Shown in pieces: positions 1-9,191 of a stretch of 64,000 nt of DNA. The notes below the pieces were generated by a model. It had not been told where the DNA came from. It ran no database searches and saw nothing but the letters and a program-made list of their open reading frames with translations. Source of the stretch: Micromussa lordhowensis. Lineage: Eukaryota; Cnidaria; Anthozoa; Scleractinia; Lobophylliidae. Position numbers and translations under genes: made by a program. Each line of letters starts with the position of its first letter. The stretch's first letter is position 1. The stretch lies in NCBI GenBank assembly GCA_964020085.1, contig OZ026602.1, positions 25,068,843 to 25,132,842 on the forward strand. Direction: 5' to 3'.

Positions 1-1141
1 CGTGTTCGACTAGATCGTTGCACTGTTTGGCCCAACTGTATTCCTTTGCATAGTTTTTACGTATTTCGTCAGATTCCTCTAGACGAGTTTTTCGATCTTT
101 TGCCCAGATCTTCTTGATTTCCTCAGCCCATACTTTTGGCTCCTCAAATTGTTGAATGACGCAACCAGACCCAAACTTAATCTCCGCTAGGGCTTTTCCA
201 AATCCGGAGTTCCTACCTACAAGAATCGGCAGACCAGCTGATAGAGCTTCAAGGGCCGTCAGTCCAAAGGCCTCTGTTCTCGATGGCATGATGACAACAT
301 CCACCTCACGGAAAAGCTTTCTTAAACTCTCCCGACTTTCTTGAAAGGCCCTCACTCTCAGTCGCTCCGGAGGGATGTCGCACTGCTTTAGATTATCAGC
401 AACTATATCTTGCTGTTTGTTGCCTGCGCCGACAAAAATGAGGATTGCGTTCTGAAGCTGGCCTACAGCTTTAGCTGCAATGTCAAAACCCTTCAGTTGA
501 AAATCTTCTGCATCACCTCGGCCAAACGCCAGAACTCTGCACATGTCTCCGTCTTGAGTGGCTTGCTTCAAACCAGAAAACTCATCGAAAATGCCAGGGG
601 TGAAATCAAAAACGCGTTGGTCTTTGTCGTGGGATCGGAGGTATGAGCGATACGCTTCTGCCAGTTTAGGTCCCACTGCTACAACAAAGTCGGCCATTGC
701 ACAAAGTTCCACTTCAAGCTGATGCTTCTGCTCACCTTTTTCAATACGATCTGAGTAGTTTTTAAACATCCCGAGTTCTTCAGGGTCTGTGTGGACGAAC
801 TGAATCCACTTACATGGGCGGTTTTTTCGAAAAATTTGCGCTTGCTTGAGTACTAGTCCATGACCAATCACGAAGTCAGCTTGGAGGTCTTCTGGTGGAT
901 AGCCGAGCCAATCCTTTTCGTCATAACCAGGTATCCTACTCGCCCGAATAAGTGCCACGTTTTTATTTTTGGCGTCATCTATTTCATTCTGGTCACATCG
1001 TGGGACAAAAACCGAGACATGTACTTTGGAGTGTTTGGCAAGCTCTATGGCGAGCGATCTGCTGAAAGTGGACAATCCTCCATGTTTTGATCCCCACTCT
1101 GAGGCCAGGAATACAAAGTCCACTTTGGTAGACGACGCCAT
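1..1141 (-). CDS. GT4-type (group 1) glycosyltransferase, 3' end outside window
   Basis: The reading frame is open from an ATG at 1141 down to base 1 with no stop, giving about 380 residues of an incomplete protein. The N-terminus (MASSTKVDFVFLASEWG, then GGLSTFSRSLA near residues 21-31) is the first Rossmann half of a group-1 glycosyltransferase. The second half has FGRGDAEDFQLKGFD, then SRTEAFGLTALEALSAG around residues 287-302, the EX7E nucleotide-sugar motif of the GT4 family, so the fold looks intact. No signal peptide or membrane segment is seen, so it is probably cytosolic. Donor and acceptor cannot be told. From memory, coral NLR-like repertoires include proteins starting with this kind of glycosyltransferase domain; since the 3' end is missing, a fused NB-ARC, TPR or Death region cannot be excluded. 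No intron interrupts the visible part. Confidence 0.85.
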   Translation of the reverse strand, partial: MASSTKVDFVFLASEWGSKHGGLSTFSRSLAIELAKHSKVHVSVFVPRCDQNEIDDAKNKNVALIRASRIPGYDEKDWLGYPPEDLQADFVIGHGLVLKQAQIFRKNRPCKWIQFVHTDPEELGMFKNYSDRIEKGEQKHQLEVELCAMADFVVAVGPKLAEAYRSYLRSHDKDQRVFDFTPGIFDEFSGLKQATQDGDMCRVLAFGRGDAEDFQLKGFDIAAKAVGQLQNAILIFVGAGNKQQDIVADNLKQCDIPPERLRVRAFQESRESLRKLFREVDVVIMPSRTEAFGLTALEALSAGLPILVGRNSGFGKALAEIKFGSGCVIQQFEEPKVWAEEIKKIWAKDRKTRLEESDEIRKNYAKEYSWAKQCNDLVEH

Positions 1142-1690
1142 CGGTACTGAATGAAGAACGCTTTACAAAACTGCGATAAACAAAACAAACAAGGAAAGAA
1201 TTACTGAGCTGCATCTACGAGATCCTCACGCTTCTCACGGCAATGTGTCGTTCAGATGGGACTAGGGAGTTATTTAGCAGTGAAGTACTGTTTCAATTCA
1301 TTCATCGCTTATTGTGCTCCTGGCACATGAGAGCTTCACATCAAATTGGTGGACGAGGTGCGAGGTCTGGAACCCAGAAATGTTCGGAAATCGCATAGAT
1401 CTCTTGTTACTTTGTCTCGGTACATGCGCGATCGGCTGCCCCGAGAATTGCTGAAATCTCCAGGCCGTCCCAGACCTCATAGTTTCTCGACTCCAGACCT
1501 CACAGTAGATGGCCACGAATTCAAAAATAAATGATCTTCTGCTGTCTCTTTTATTCTGTCTCTTCTGATTTGTTGTGAAGGACCCCTGCATTTAGTGTCC
1601 GTAATTTCACAATTATCTCTGCTAGTATATAGCAAAGGTATAAACATCGCAACACAATCAGTTGACCCGCACGTTTTCAAAACCTCTATT
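1142..1690. other. Upstream region of the glycosyltransferase gene; no gene seen
   Basis: It must hold the 5' UTR and promoter of the gene to its left. No convincing coding exon, TATA box or RNA gene is visible. The short ORFs here have no recognisable domain. Confidence 0.4.
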
Positions 1691-1693
1691 TTA

Positions 1694-2056
1694 GGTCGTG
1701 TTCTATTGGGATCAACCGTTTCTGGTTCAATGGGTTGGTTGGGTTTTTTCGTGTTCTATTGGAGAAAAACTTGTTGGTTAGGGTTTAGGGTTAGTTAGGG
1801 TTAGGGTTTACGGTTTACGGTTGACGGTTGGTTTGGTTGATCAACTTTTTCAACCAGCCTCCAACCAGGTTGAAACGGTTGAAAAAGCATTTGCGTGATT
1901 ATACCGCGTGATTGTAGCTCACATAAGCGCTATATATTCCCACGAGTTACCGCGTTTCAACCGAAAACGGTTGGAAAAGTGTTCTATTGAGAAACGCCAA
2001 CCGTATCAACCCAAACCGGTTGCGGTTGAAACGGTTGATCCCAATAGAACACGACC
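1694..2056. mobile_element. MITE with 29-bp perfect inverted repeats and TTA target duplication
   Basis: A 363-bp non-autonomous element. Both ends carry a perfect 29-bp terminal inverted repeat starting GGTCGTGTTCTATTGGGATC. It is flanked by TTA at 1691-1693 and 2057-2059, as expected of PIF/Harbinger-like insertion. The interior repeats GTGTTCTATTG and has a patch of TTAGGG units at about 1778-1810. There is no coding capacity. The perfect ends suggest a fairly recent insertion. Confidence 0.85.
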
Positions 2057-2538
2057 TTAAGTCGTTCTTGTTAATCTGCACCTCGTTTGTTCTTGGGGCT
2101 AGGGGCATAGTTGGTGTTGATTACCTATTGTTTCATTTGGCCGATAACAAAGACCCTTGTAAGCAGTGCACCAGGAGAACTACTGTATAATGGTTAATTA
2201 ATTTATAAAATATCGTTGCAATGCTCAGCAAAAAGGTAATTTCTCAGCTTGGCTGCAGGAATATTGCGAGTTTGGTCAAAACAACTTTTTAATAAACATG
2301 AAACATCATGATGGATTCAACTTAAGAAGATTCAATGCTGCTTTATACTGTTAATAAAATTATAGTTGTAATGTTTTATATTTTTTTTTAATCTTGACAT
2401 GCTGATTACAATTCGATATTATAAAATAATTGAGCCGCTACGCGCGCTCTCATTGGTCGATGGGTGTGTTTAGATGAGAGTATGTAAACACGGTTGTGAC
2501 GTTTTACATTCGCGCATATTTTGAGAATTATTTTATAA

Positions 2539-3172
2539 AAGCAATAGAGCACTTTTTCCGTGTTTACATAGCCCAATGTCAAGACTTAAGCCGTGTTCAC
2601 ATTAGGCCTCGATTATGATCGAATTATAATCGAATTAAATATGAAATGGGTTCACATCAACTAATTACAGTCCTGATTATAATTGGATTACAATTACTTC
2701 AAACAACCCAAAGGGGGTTGTTTGAAGTAATTACAGTGCGTGATTGAACAAAATGGCGGACACGTGGTGGTTTGTCTCATCCGTTGTTGCTGTTTCAGAC
2801 GGCGTATTTTTCTTCTTCTAGCCTTCGAAGCTTCCTTTGCCTTTCTCCTGGCCTCCAAATCAAGTATTGCGGTGAATATCATGGCCGCTGTTCGATAGGA
2901 TGCCATTTTGTTTTCAACTTTAAATTGCGAGGTTACCCGGCCTAGTTTTTTAACCATAGTTGAATAAAATCGAATGGAGTATGATATATTGAATCGTAAT
3001 TCAGTTATAATTAACATTTAGTGTGAACACGGCTTTAGAGGGTTGGAGAATTCTCGAAAGTTATGCAAGCCCTCGACTACCTCTCGGGTTTGCATAACTG
3101 TCTCAAATTCTCCCAACTCTCCACGTGTTTAAAATGAGGCTATATAAACACGGAAAAAATGCTCTATTGCTT
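2539..3172. mobile_element. Foldback MITE interrupted by another MITE
   Basis: The outer arms pair: AAGCAATAGAGCACTTTTTC at 2539 onward against its reverse complement ending near 3172. The same element lies near 31692-31925 without the interruption. Here positions 2589-3034 have been inserted between the left arm and the central GAATTCTCGAAAGTTATGC segment. Confidence 0.75.
2589..3034. mobile_element. PIF/Harbinger-like MITE (TTA duplication), nested
   Basis: A 446-bp element with ends AGCCGTGTTCACA...TGTGAACACGGCT and TTA duplications at 2586-2588 and 3035-3037. Inside is a palindrome around 2691-2731 and, on the minus strand, a 107-residue ORF (2694-3017) with the basic stretch RRKAKEASKARRRKIRRLKQ. 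The ORF may be a remnant of the N-terminal part of a Harbinger protein, but I cannot confirm that. Confidence 0.75.
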
Positions 3173-4930
3173 AAATAGACTTAAACGGCCAACGGACTCT
3201 TTTTTGAGTTAAAAGCACTTTAATTAAGCTAAAATTAAGGGTGTTTTCATCAGGTCATACCGTTGCTATAGTGGTCTTATAGTAATCATTTCATGAAGAG
3301 TTCAAAAACGTTTATTTCGTACATGACATTTACGGTTGTGTTGTGACTTTCTCCGAATTCAACACGTTTTCGTGGAAACGTTTTTTTTTTTCATTGACAC
3401 AAAGCACTTGACTACAATATTTAGTTCTGAATGTGGCCTCGTCATTTATTCAGATTTATTATTTCCATTATTTCGCAACATTATTTCGCTATATTAATAT
3501 AAGTTCCACATCACAGAATACGCAAATATTAAAATTCATTTCTATTAGTTTGTCATGCAATTCACGACAACTATATCATATGTTATAATTGAAGAAAAAC
3601 ATTCAACAATGCAAAGGTTTACTTACGTTACAGTTGGGCAAGAAAAGAGTTCACTGTAGTGAATCCTTTGGGGTGATCTGGATCAGGATCGCTGATGGAT
3701 CACCGATCCTGATCCAGATCACCTCAAAGGAACGCACCCTAATGTAACGCAAGTGTCTGACGCGTCTACAAGCTTCCGTGGTTTCTCATAAACAAAAGCT
3801 CATAGCTCCGTAAATTCACAAGTATATGCCTTAGTGTTCTAACAAACGCATAAAACATTGCAGTTCACGTACATGTACAAGTATTTGTCGAATAGTCAGT
3901 TAGTTCGCTTAGCATCGTTACAATACTCAGCCAAAAGGTAATCGTTTGTCAGCTTTGCCGCAAGAAAATCTTGACACGTTTGAAAATTCACTCGCATTTG
4001 CATGAAAAGCGACGCCGCCGGGCATGAGAACGTTAAACAGAAACGAGATTAACACGCTCTATTCTGAATAAGAAACGGCAGTTACTGCTTTCCAGTGAAT
4101 GCTGCATTATTGTTCTGGATGCGAATCATACAGAATGCAGTGCCTTGTTGATAATATAAACCAACACTAATAAACTATAAAACACAACACGTCAGAATTA
4201 AAACCCGAGGCTCCAACGGGCCAAGCAGCTGAAAACGCAGTGCAATCTCGCAAGAGTTTCGCTTCACTTTAAAACTAGCCACTTTAAAGAATTTCAAGAG
4301 TGAAAACTAACAATACCATTCTCGTGAATGAAAATGGAGTGGCTTACCTCAAGTGCGTAATTTTATGATTCTCACTTCGAATTCTTGGTTTTCTCTCAAG
4401 TCTTGTGTAGTGAACAGAATCAAGTTTGAGTTCCCGGATTCGAGGCGTTCTATTCACCTGAATGCAATATTATTTACTTGGGTGTCGACAGTCACAAGAA
4501 GACGATCGATGGATCGGAAACGTCAACGCATTTGACAACTGAATGCAGAACAAAACCTCATTGTTACTCGGTGGGCATTGACGTCATACATGACGTTTCA
4601 CTTCCGCGTCACGCGGGTCTTGTTACTTCCGTTACACCCCGATGCAAAACTGAAGTAGGCTGGTTTGGCCAGCCGAAATATAGTACACGTTCAAAAAAAA
4701 ACATTCAACGTTGTGTCGGTTTCTGCCTTTATATTCTTCATTTTATTTGTGAAGCCGATTAGATCACTATTGATCCAACGTATACGAGCAGGATCATCGT
4801 TCCGGTTGCTTGCTTCTAAAACATTTTACTGTTTTCAGGCAGCCCAAGTTCTCTATGAACCACACAAGCAACACAATATGGCATCGAATTATAAGGGTTT
4901 ATATGGGATTTTCTTAAAGATTAAGATTAG
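3173..4930. other. AT-rich intergenic DNA with one short palindrome
   Basis: No coding exon is recognised. At 3665-3730 there is a 27-bp-arm palindrome centred on GGATCAGGATCG/CGATCCTGATCC. Near 3195-3275 is a partial copy of the arm of the foldback element found at 5428-5722 (TTAAGGGTGTTTTCATCAGG). The remainder is unique-looking. Confidence 0.5.
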
Positions 4931-5292
4931 TTAAGGAGTGAAATTTGAAGTAATATAAATAAGGAAATTGTTAGGATTAAGATGGGTTGGAACCCCGCAA
5001 AAGAGAGCCCCAGGTTGCTAGGGGACTGTTTGTATCCGTCTATTAATTCAATTTTCCAAATCCATCAAATCTTCAACATTTCATATTTTCCTCAATTTAA
5101 CCTATCCGTTGAGAAAAATATCTCTTTCCCAAAATGCCCAAAAAATCACCCAAAAATTTACACAAAACCGCCGAACAGTGGTTAATGAGATAAGCAGAGA
5201 GATTTAGTGTCGCTTGCAACGTGACCGAGATATTGGCAGAACGGCCGTGTTAAGCGACGTCAAAACAGCCTTCACGTGTACCCCTGCCTTAA
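4931..5292 (-). mobile_element. MULE-like non-autonomous element, copy 1 (opposite orientation)
   Basis: The reverse complement of the 413-bp element at 24551-24963 and 29010-29428. Shared segments include the run around 5100-5170 with CCCAAAATGCCCAAAAAATC. This copy has lost part of one end, so TTAAGGAGTG runs straight into AAATTTGAAG, and it also has small internal deletions. Confidence 0.75.
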
Positions 5293-5427
5293 AATTCTCA
5301 ATAAAAATGGCTTACCTTATTCCATACGTGTGCTGTTTGCTCCTGGTGTGGTTGTTTTACCGATTTAACTTGATTTAAGAAGGCTGGCAACAGTTTCCAG
5401 CTCTTAGCTTTTCTAACAGCCATACTA

Positions 5428-5722
5428 GCAACAATATGACCTGCTAAAAACACCTTTAATTTTAATTTTAAGCGCTTATAACTCAAAAACGAGCTCGGTG
5501 ACCCCTATTTTTATTATAGGTTCAGAGCCACCTTAAATTTTCAAAAGTTTAAGGTGGCTCTGAACCCACTCCACATAATTTTTTTTAAACTTTGCAAAAC
5601 GTTGCATCTTACTGATGCTTATCATAATTCGATAATAAAACATAGTGCTCACCGAACTCGTTTTTGAGTTATAAGCGCTTAAACTAAAATTAAGGGTGTT
5701 TTTAGCAGGTCATATTGTTGCT
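5428..5722. repeat. Foldback element with ~74-bp arms
   Basis: The left arm (5428-5501) and right arm (5649-5722) are reverse complements with few mismatches, sharing ACTCAAAAACGAGCTCGGTG. A second palindrome (GTTCAGAGCCACCTTAAA and its complement) lies between them at about 5515-5567. No coding capacity. Confidence 0.75.
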
Positions 5723-5940
5723 ATGTAACCTATTGTGCCACAAATTTGACAGCAACATGTTCACCAATGATTGGGCAGTTTTTCTTTATACCATGATTTT
5801 GGCATCAATCGATATAGAGTGCTTATAATGACCCAATAATAATAATAATATAGTAATAATAAAACAATCTTTAAGGAGGAAGCACCTGTCACGTAAACAC
5901 GTGGTTTTCAGGGAGGTCCTCCATAAAAAATAACAAGTGT

Positions 5941-6212
5941 TACTGCGCCTTTCAATAACATGCGGGCTCTAAAATTCAAAGCTCAACCGACAAATGCGTT
6001 TTTCGCTACCGTCAATCAAATGTTCGGAGGCTCCTCCCAGCTTCCGACTACTGCCGAGCTCGCGGTAATCAAATCAAATCGTTGAGCACAGTTCAGACAA
6101 CATAGTCGGAAGCTGGGAGGGGCCGCCGAACATTTGATTGACGGTAGCGAAAAACGCATTTGTCGGTTGAGCTTTGAATTTTATAGTCCGCATGTTATTG
6201 AAAGGCGCAGTA
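5941..6212. repeat. Long hairpin element with 110-bp arms
   Basis: The left arm (5941-6050, starting TACTGCGCCTTTCAATAACA) is nearly an exact reverse complement of the right arm (6103-6212). The roughly 52-bp spacer is unrelated to the arms. A transcript would form a long double-stranded stem. Confidence 0.85.
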
Positions 6213-6329
6213 AAATACAAATGTCACAAATCTAAAAACTACTAAAACTACGTAGTCTTAAAAACTATTTACAAATAATTATCTATCAACAATACGGCAT
6301 TCATCTAAAATATTTATTTATTTTAATAA

Positions 6330-6640
6330 TCATTCTATGGAAAACTGTGGAACAGCATCCCTTTAGACATTCGCAAGAAAGACTCCATTGGCTCTTTTAA
6401 ATCTTCTGTTAAAAAACATTTTTTAGCCAAGAACTCTTAGCTTATTTCTTAGTTGTGCATATCTAGTTTCAGATTTTTTAACTTTTTTCCATATTCTTAA
6501 ATTTTTAGCTGTATTCTATTTTGTAATTTAGTAACTTAATTTATAACTTAGGATAGAGGGCCACTTGTTTGTCAGTTTTTAACTGTTGTTTTTTACCCTC
6601 TATAAATAAAGTTGTTTATTATTATTATTATTCCTCACAC
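6330..6640 (+). mobile_element. LINE 3' end (CR1/L2-like), 5' truncated
   Basis: About 30 codons of the reverse-transcriptase C-terminus are readable (KLWNSIPLDIRKKDSIGSFK, stop near 6440). A 3' UTR follows with GGGCCACTTGTTTGTC, CCTCTATAAATAAAG and an (ATT)n tail. LWNSIP..IR is the typical end of CR1/L2-clade ORF2. Related 3' ends occur on the minus strand at 7884 and 56165. Confidence 0.8.
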
Positions 6641-7880
6641 TTACAACACTTACTAACTAAAAATGTTTATCCATTAGGAACCTTGTAAGGTTTTTCTTAA
6701 AAATCGCGCACGGCATTTGGTTTTCTTAAAACATATACTGGGAGGGACATCCAGTCATTTATATAACGGAAGTAGGCCACTCTCTTTCCGCATTCCGTTT
6801 TGAGTTTAGGCAATCTAGGTAAGTAGCCAATTCCATCCAAGTCTAAGTCTTGGAAAAGTGCTGGAAACTGTTTCGAGCCAATCCCGGTTTTCCCTTCATA
6901 AAGAGGCGAAACACCTCGGTCGGGACAGCCTGCCGACCGGAAGTCAAAAATCCCAGGCTAAAATTGTACCCACGGCCATAAATTCAAAGGGCAAAGGTTG
7001 ATCTTTCATTTCAATTATCTAGCTGCGCAATCGCAGCCCTGCAAGCGACGCCAGGCAGCTCTTCGTGACCCCAGTGAAACGATAAAACGATGGAAGACAT
7101 CCGCGTCCATTTCATCCACGACACAACGACAAATCAGCTTGGTAACCAATTACTCCTGCAAAGTCCGAATCCGCGAAGCGCCGTCATTGCATGATTGAAT
7201 CTAACAGCGATTAGGGACTAGGGAAAAGATTTCACACTTTGTATCTTTAATACGAACTCCCCCGTATTATATTTAAGCTTGTGTAGGCTCTTTGTCCGCT
7301 TGTTGCCGGACGGGAAAGCGGATTTGGCTTTTATTACGTTCGGTCATTTAGATCAGTTTTGAATTTTTTGCTGTTCTGAACTTAAGCTTATGTTATTGTC
7401 GGGAAAACTAAAGCTGACTTAAAGGGTATGTTTAATTCTCGCTATATATACAGTAAACAAGTTACAGCATGGAAAGTGCTTTGTACAGATTTTTATTCAC
7501 AGTACGTCGCGTTTCTATGAAGTAATCTATATTTCGATTAATTTCGTCCGAAAAAAAAGATTCCCAGGAAAACAGTACACTAGTTTTCCATAAGTGACGT
7601 TAAAATGTTGCTCCTTAACGGGAAAATTGGGAAAGCATATAAAGTTCACAACTCTTTTTGTTTACACAATGACAAAATTCCCGTCATTTTTCAAACTTGG
7701 AGCCTGGTGCACAACCAAAACTCGCGCCAATAAGTGTTTTCACTCACGTGGCTACCAGCTATGCAAATGTATTAGTCCAAAAGAAAGTGTTTTTATAAGA
7801 AAGAGGGTTCTAACACACGAGTGGTTTGGGATGGTAGTTTGATAATATGGCTGCTGTGACGTCATGCGAAGAAACTGGCC
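6641..7880. other. Intergenic; no gene or clear element seen
   Basis: Only short ORFs without recognisable domains. I see no tRNA, array or long inverted repeat. Confidence 0.4.
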
Positions 7881-7883
7881 CTT

Positions 7884-7985
7884 CTAGTAGTAGTAGTAGT
7901 AGTAGCAACTTTATTTAAAGAGGGTAACAACATAACAGTTTAACACTGACAAACTAGTGGCCCTCTTCTGTCTGCTAACGTTCAT
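7884..7985 (-). mobile_element. LINE 3' tail with (TAC)n
   Basis: (TAG)n is followed by CAACTTTATTTAAAGAGGG and TAGTGGCCCTCTTC. This is the reverse complement of the 3' end seen at 6560-6640, so it is a short minus-strand insertion of the same LINE family. Confidence 0.7.
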
Positions 7986-9191
7986 TTCTGACGATGGTAA
8001 TTACGATGATAACTATCATTTCACCTTGCTAAGTTAAGTGATGAATTTCATTTAAAAGGTCTAGTTAACTTAGTTTATTTTTCTCTCTGAATAAAAGTTA
8101 TTGACTATAACTATACAAACTGTCATAAAAAATAGAGGTTAAAACTTCTACTCCTGCAGTTTTATAACGATATGGCGGAGGGTTAAAGCCATTTGTAACA
8201 ACTATTAAAATACAATGATATAAAATATAAGATTTGCAAAATAGATGATACTAGTAATAGATACACTAGTTTCGTTACTCCATTGCGAGACAACGACGAT
8301 ATTCATACTCGACCGAAACTTTCGGTTTGTATTCCGGACATTTAGAGGCGAATGGAACAGCATTTTCCGGAATTTTACGCACTGAGAGTGCGTCCTCGCA
8401 AGGCATCCTAATTTCGCAAATTTCTTTCCGGAATTTTTCGCTCCACTTGATTATCGTCTCTCAATTTCCGGCTGAAGAATTCGCAAATGAAAATTTAACA
8501 ACTTTCGCCGGGATTTTCTGGGAACTTTTCGGAGAAATTTCTACACTATATTTGGCCCCGTTTCGAAGGTTCCCAATTTTTGGGTTGAATGGAAAGCGCC
8601 AACCTTTTAAGAACTGTTGGTTAAAATAATTATTACACACTGAACCCTCTAACTCTTTTCTGATTGGCCAAAAGCGTACAGTGAATTTTCGAAATCAGCG
8701 TCCTTCACGTCATAACTGCAGATTATACAATAATCATGTCAAGGTCACGGGTTATCATGTCATGTATGACCGCAGTGCATGATTTCCAAGAGTAATCATG
8801 TCAACTTCGTGCGATTCGTGTTGCTTGCTGTCAGTGAAGAAGTAGAAACATGACTTCCAATTTTTGCGTTCGTTCAGTGCATAATAAAACAATTATTAGA
8901 TTCGGTTTTTTGTGATATCCAGAATAATCAAGGTCTCGGTAAGGGTTATTGATTATTCTGGAAATCACAAAAACCTCATCCAATAATTATTTAGAATTGA
9001 AGGTTCCGTTAGCGCTGTAGACTTTGACTTTGATACATGGCTTCAATGAACACCTTGTGGGTCACGTTCCTTTCATGACACCACGCAGTTAGTCGAACAA
9101 CTTGGGTCGCAACAAAATGACGAGTCACACAAGCATCGGAACGCACAGTTGCTAAGTGTAACAGCATTCTTATTAACGCTCAAAGTCACCC
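7986..9191. other. Intergenic region downstream of the phosphorylase-Death gene
   Basis: It contains a small palindrome (8891-8931 against 8950-8989, sharing CCAGAATAATCA) and otherwise nothing recognised. A 100-residue ORF at 8327-8629 has no recognisable domain. Confidence 0.45.

Noticed and set aside
1778..1810. Telomere end
   Set aside because: Only about four TTAGGG units, enclosed in an element with inverted repeats and with genes on both sides.
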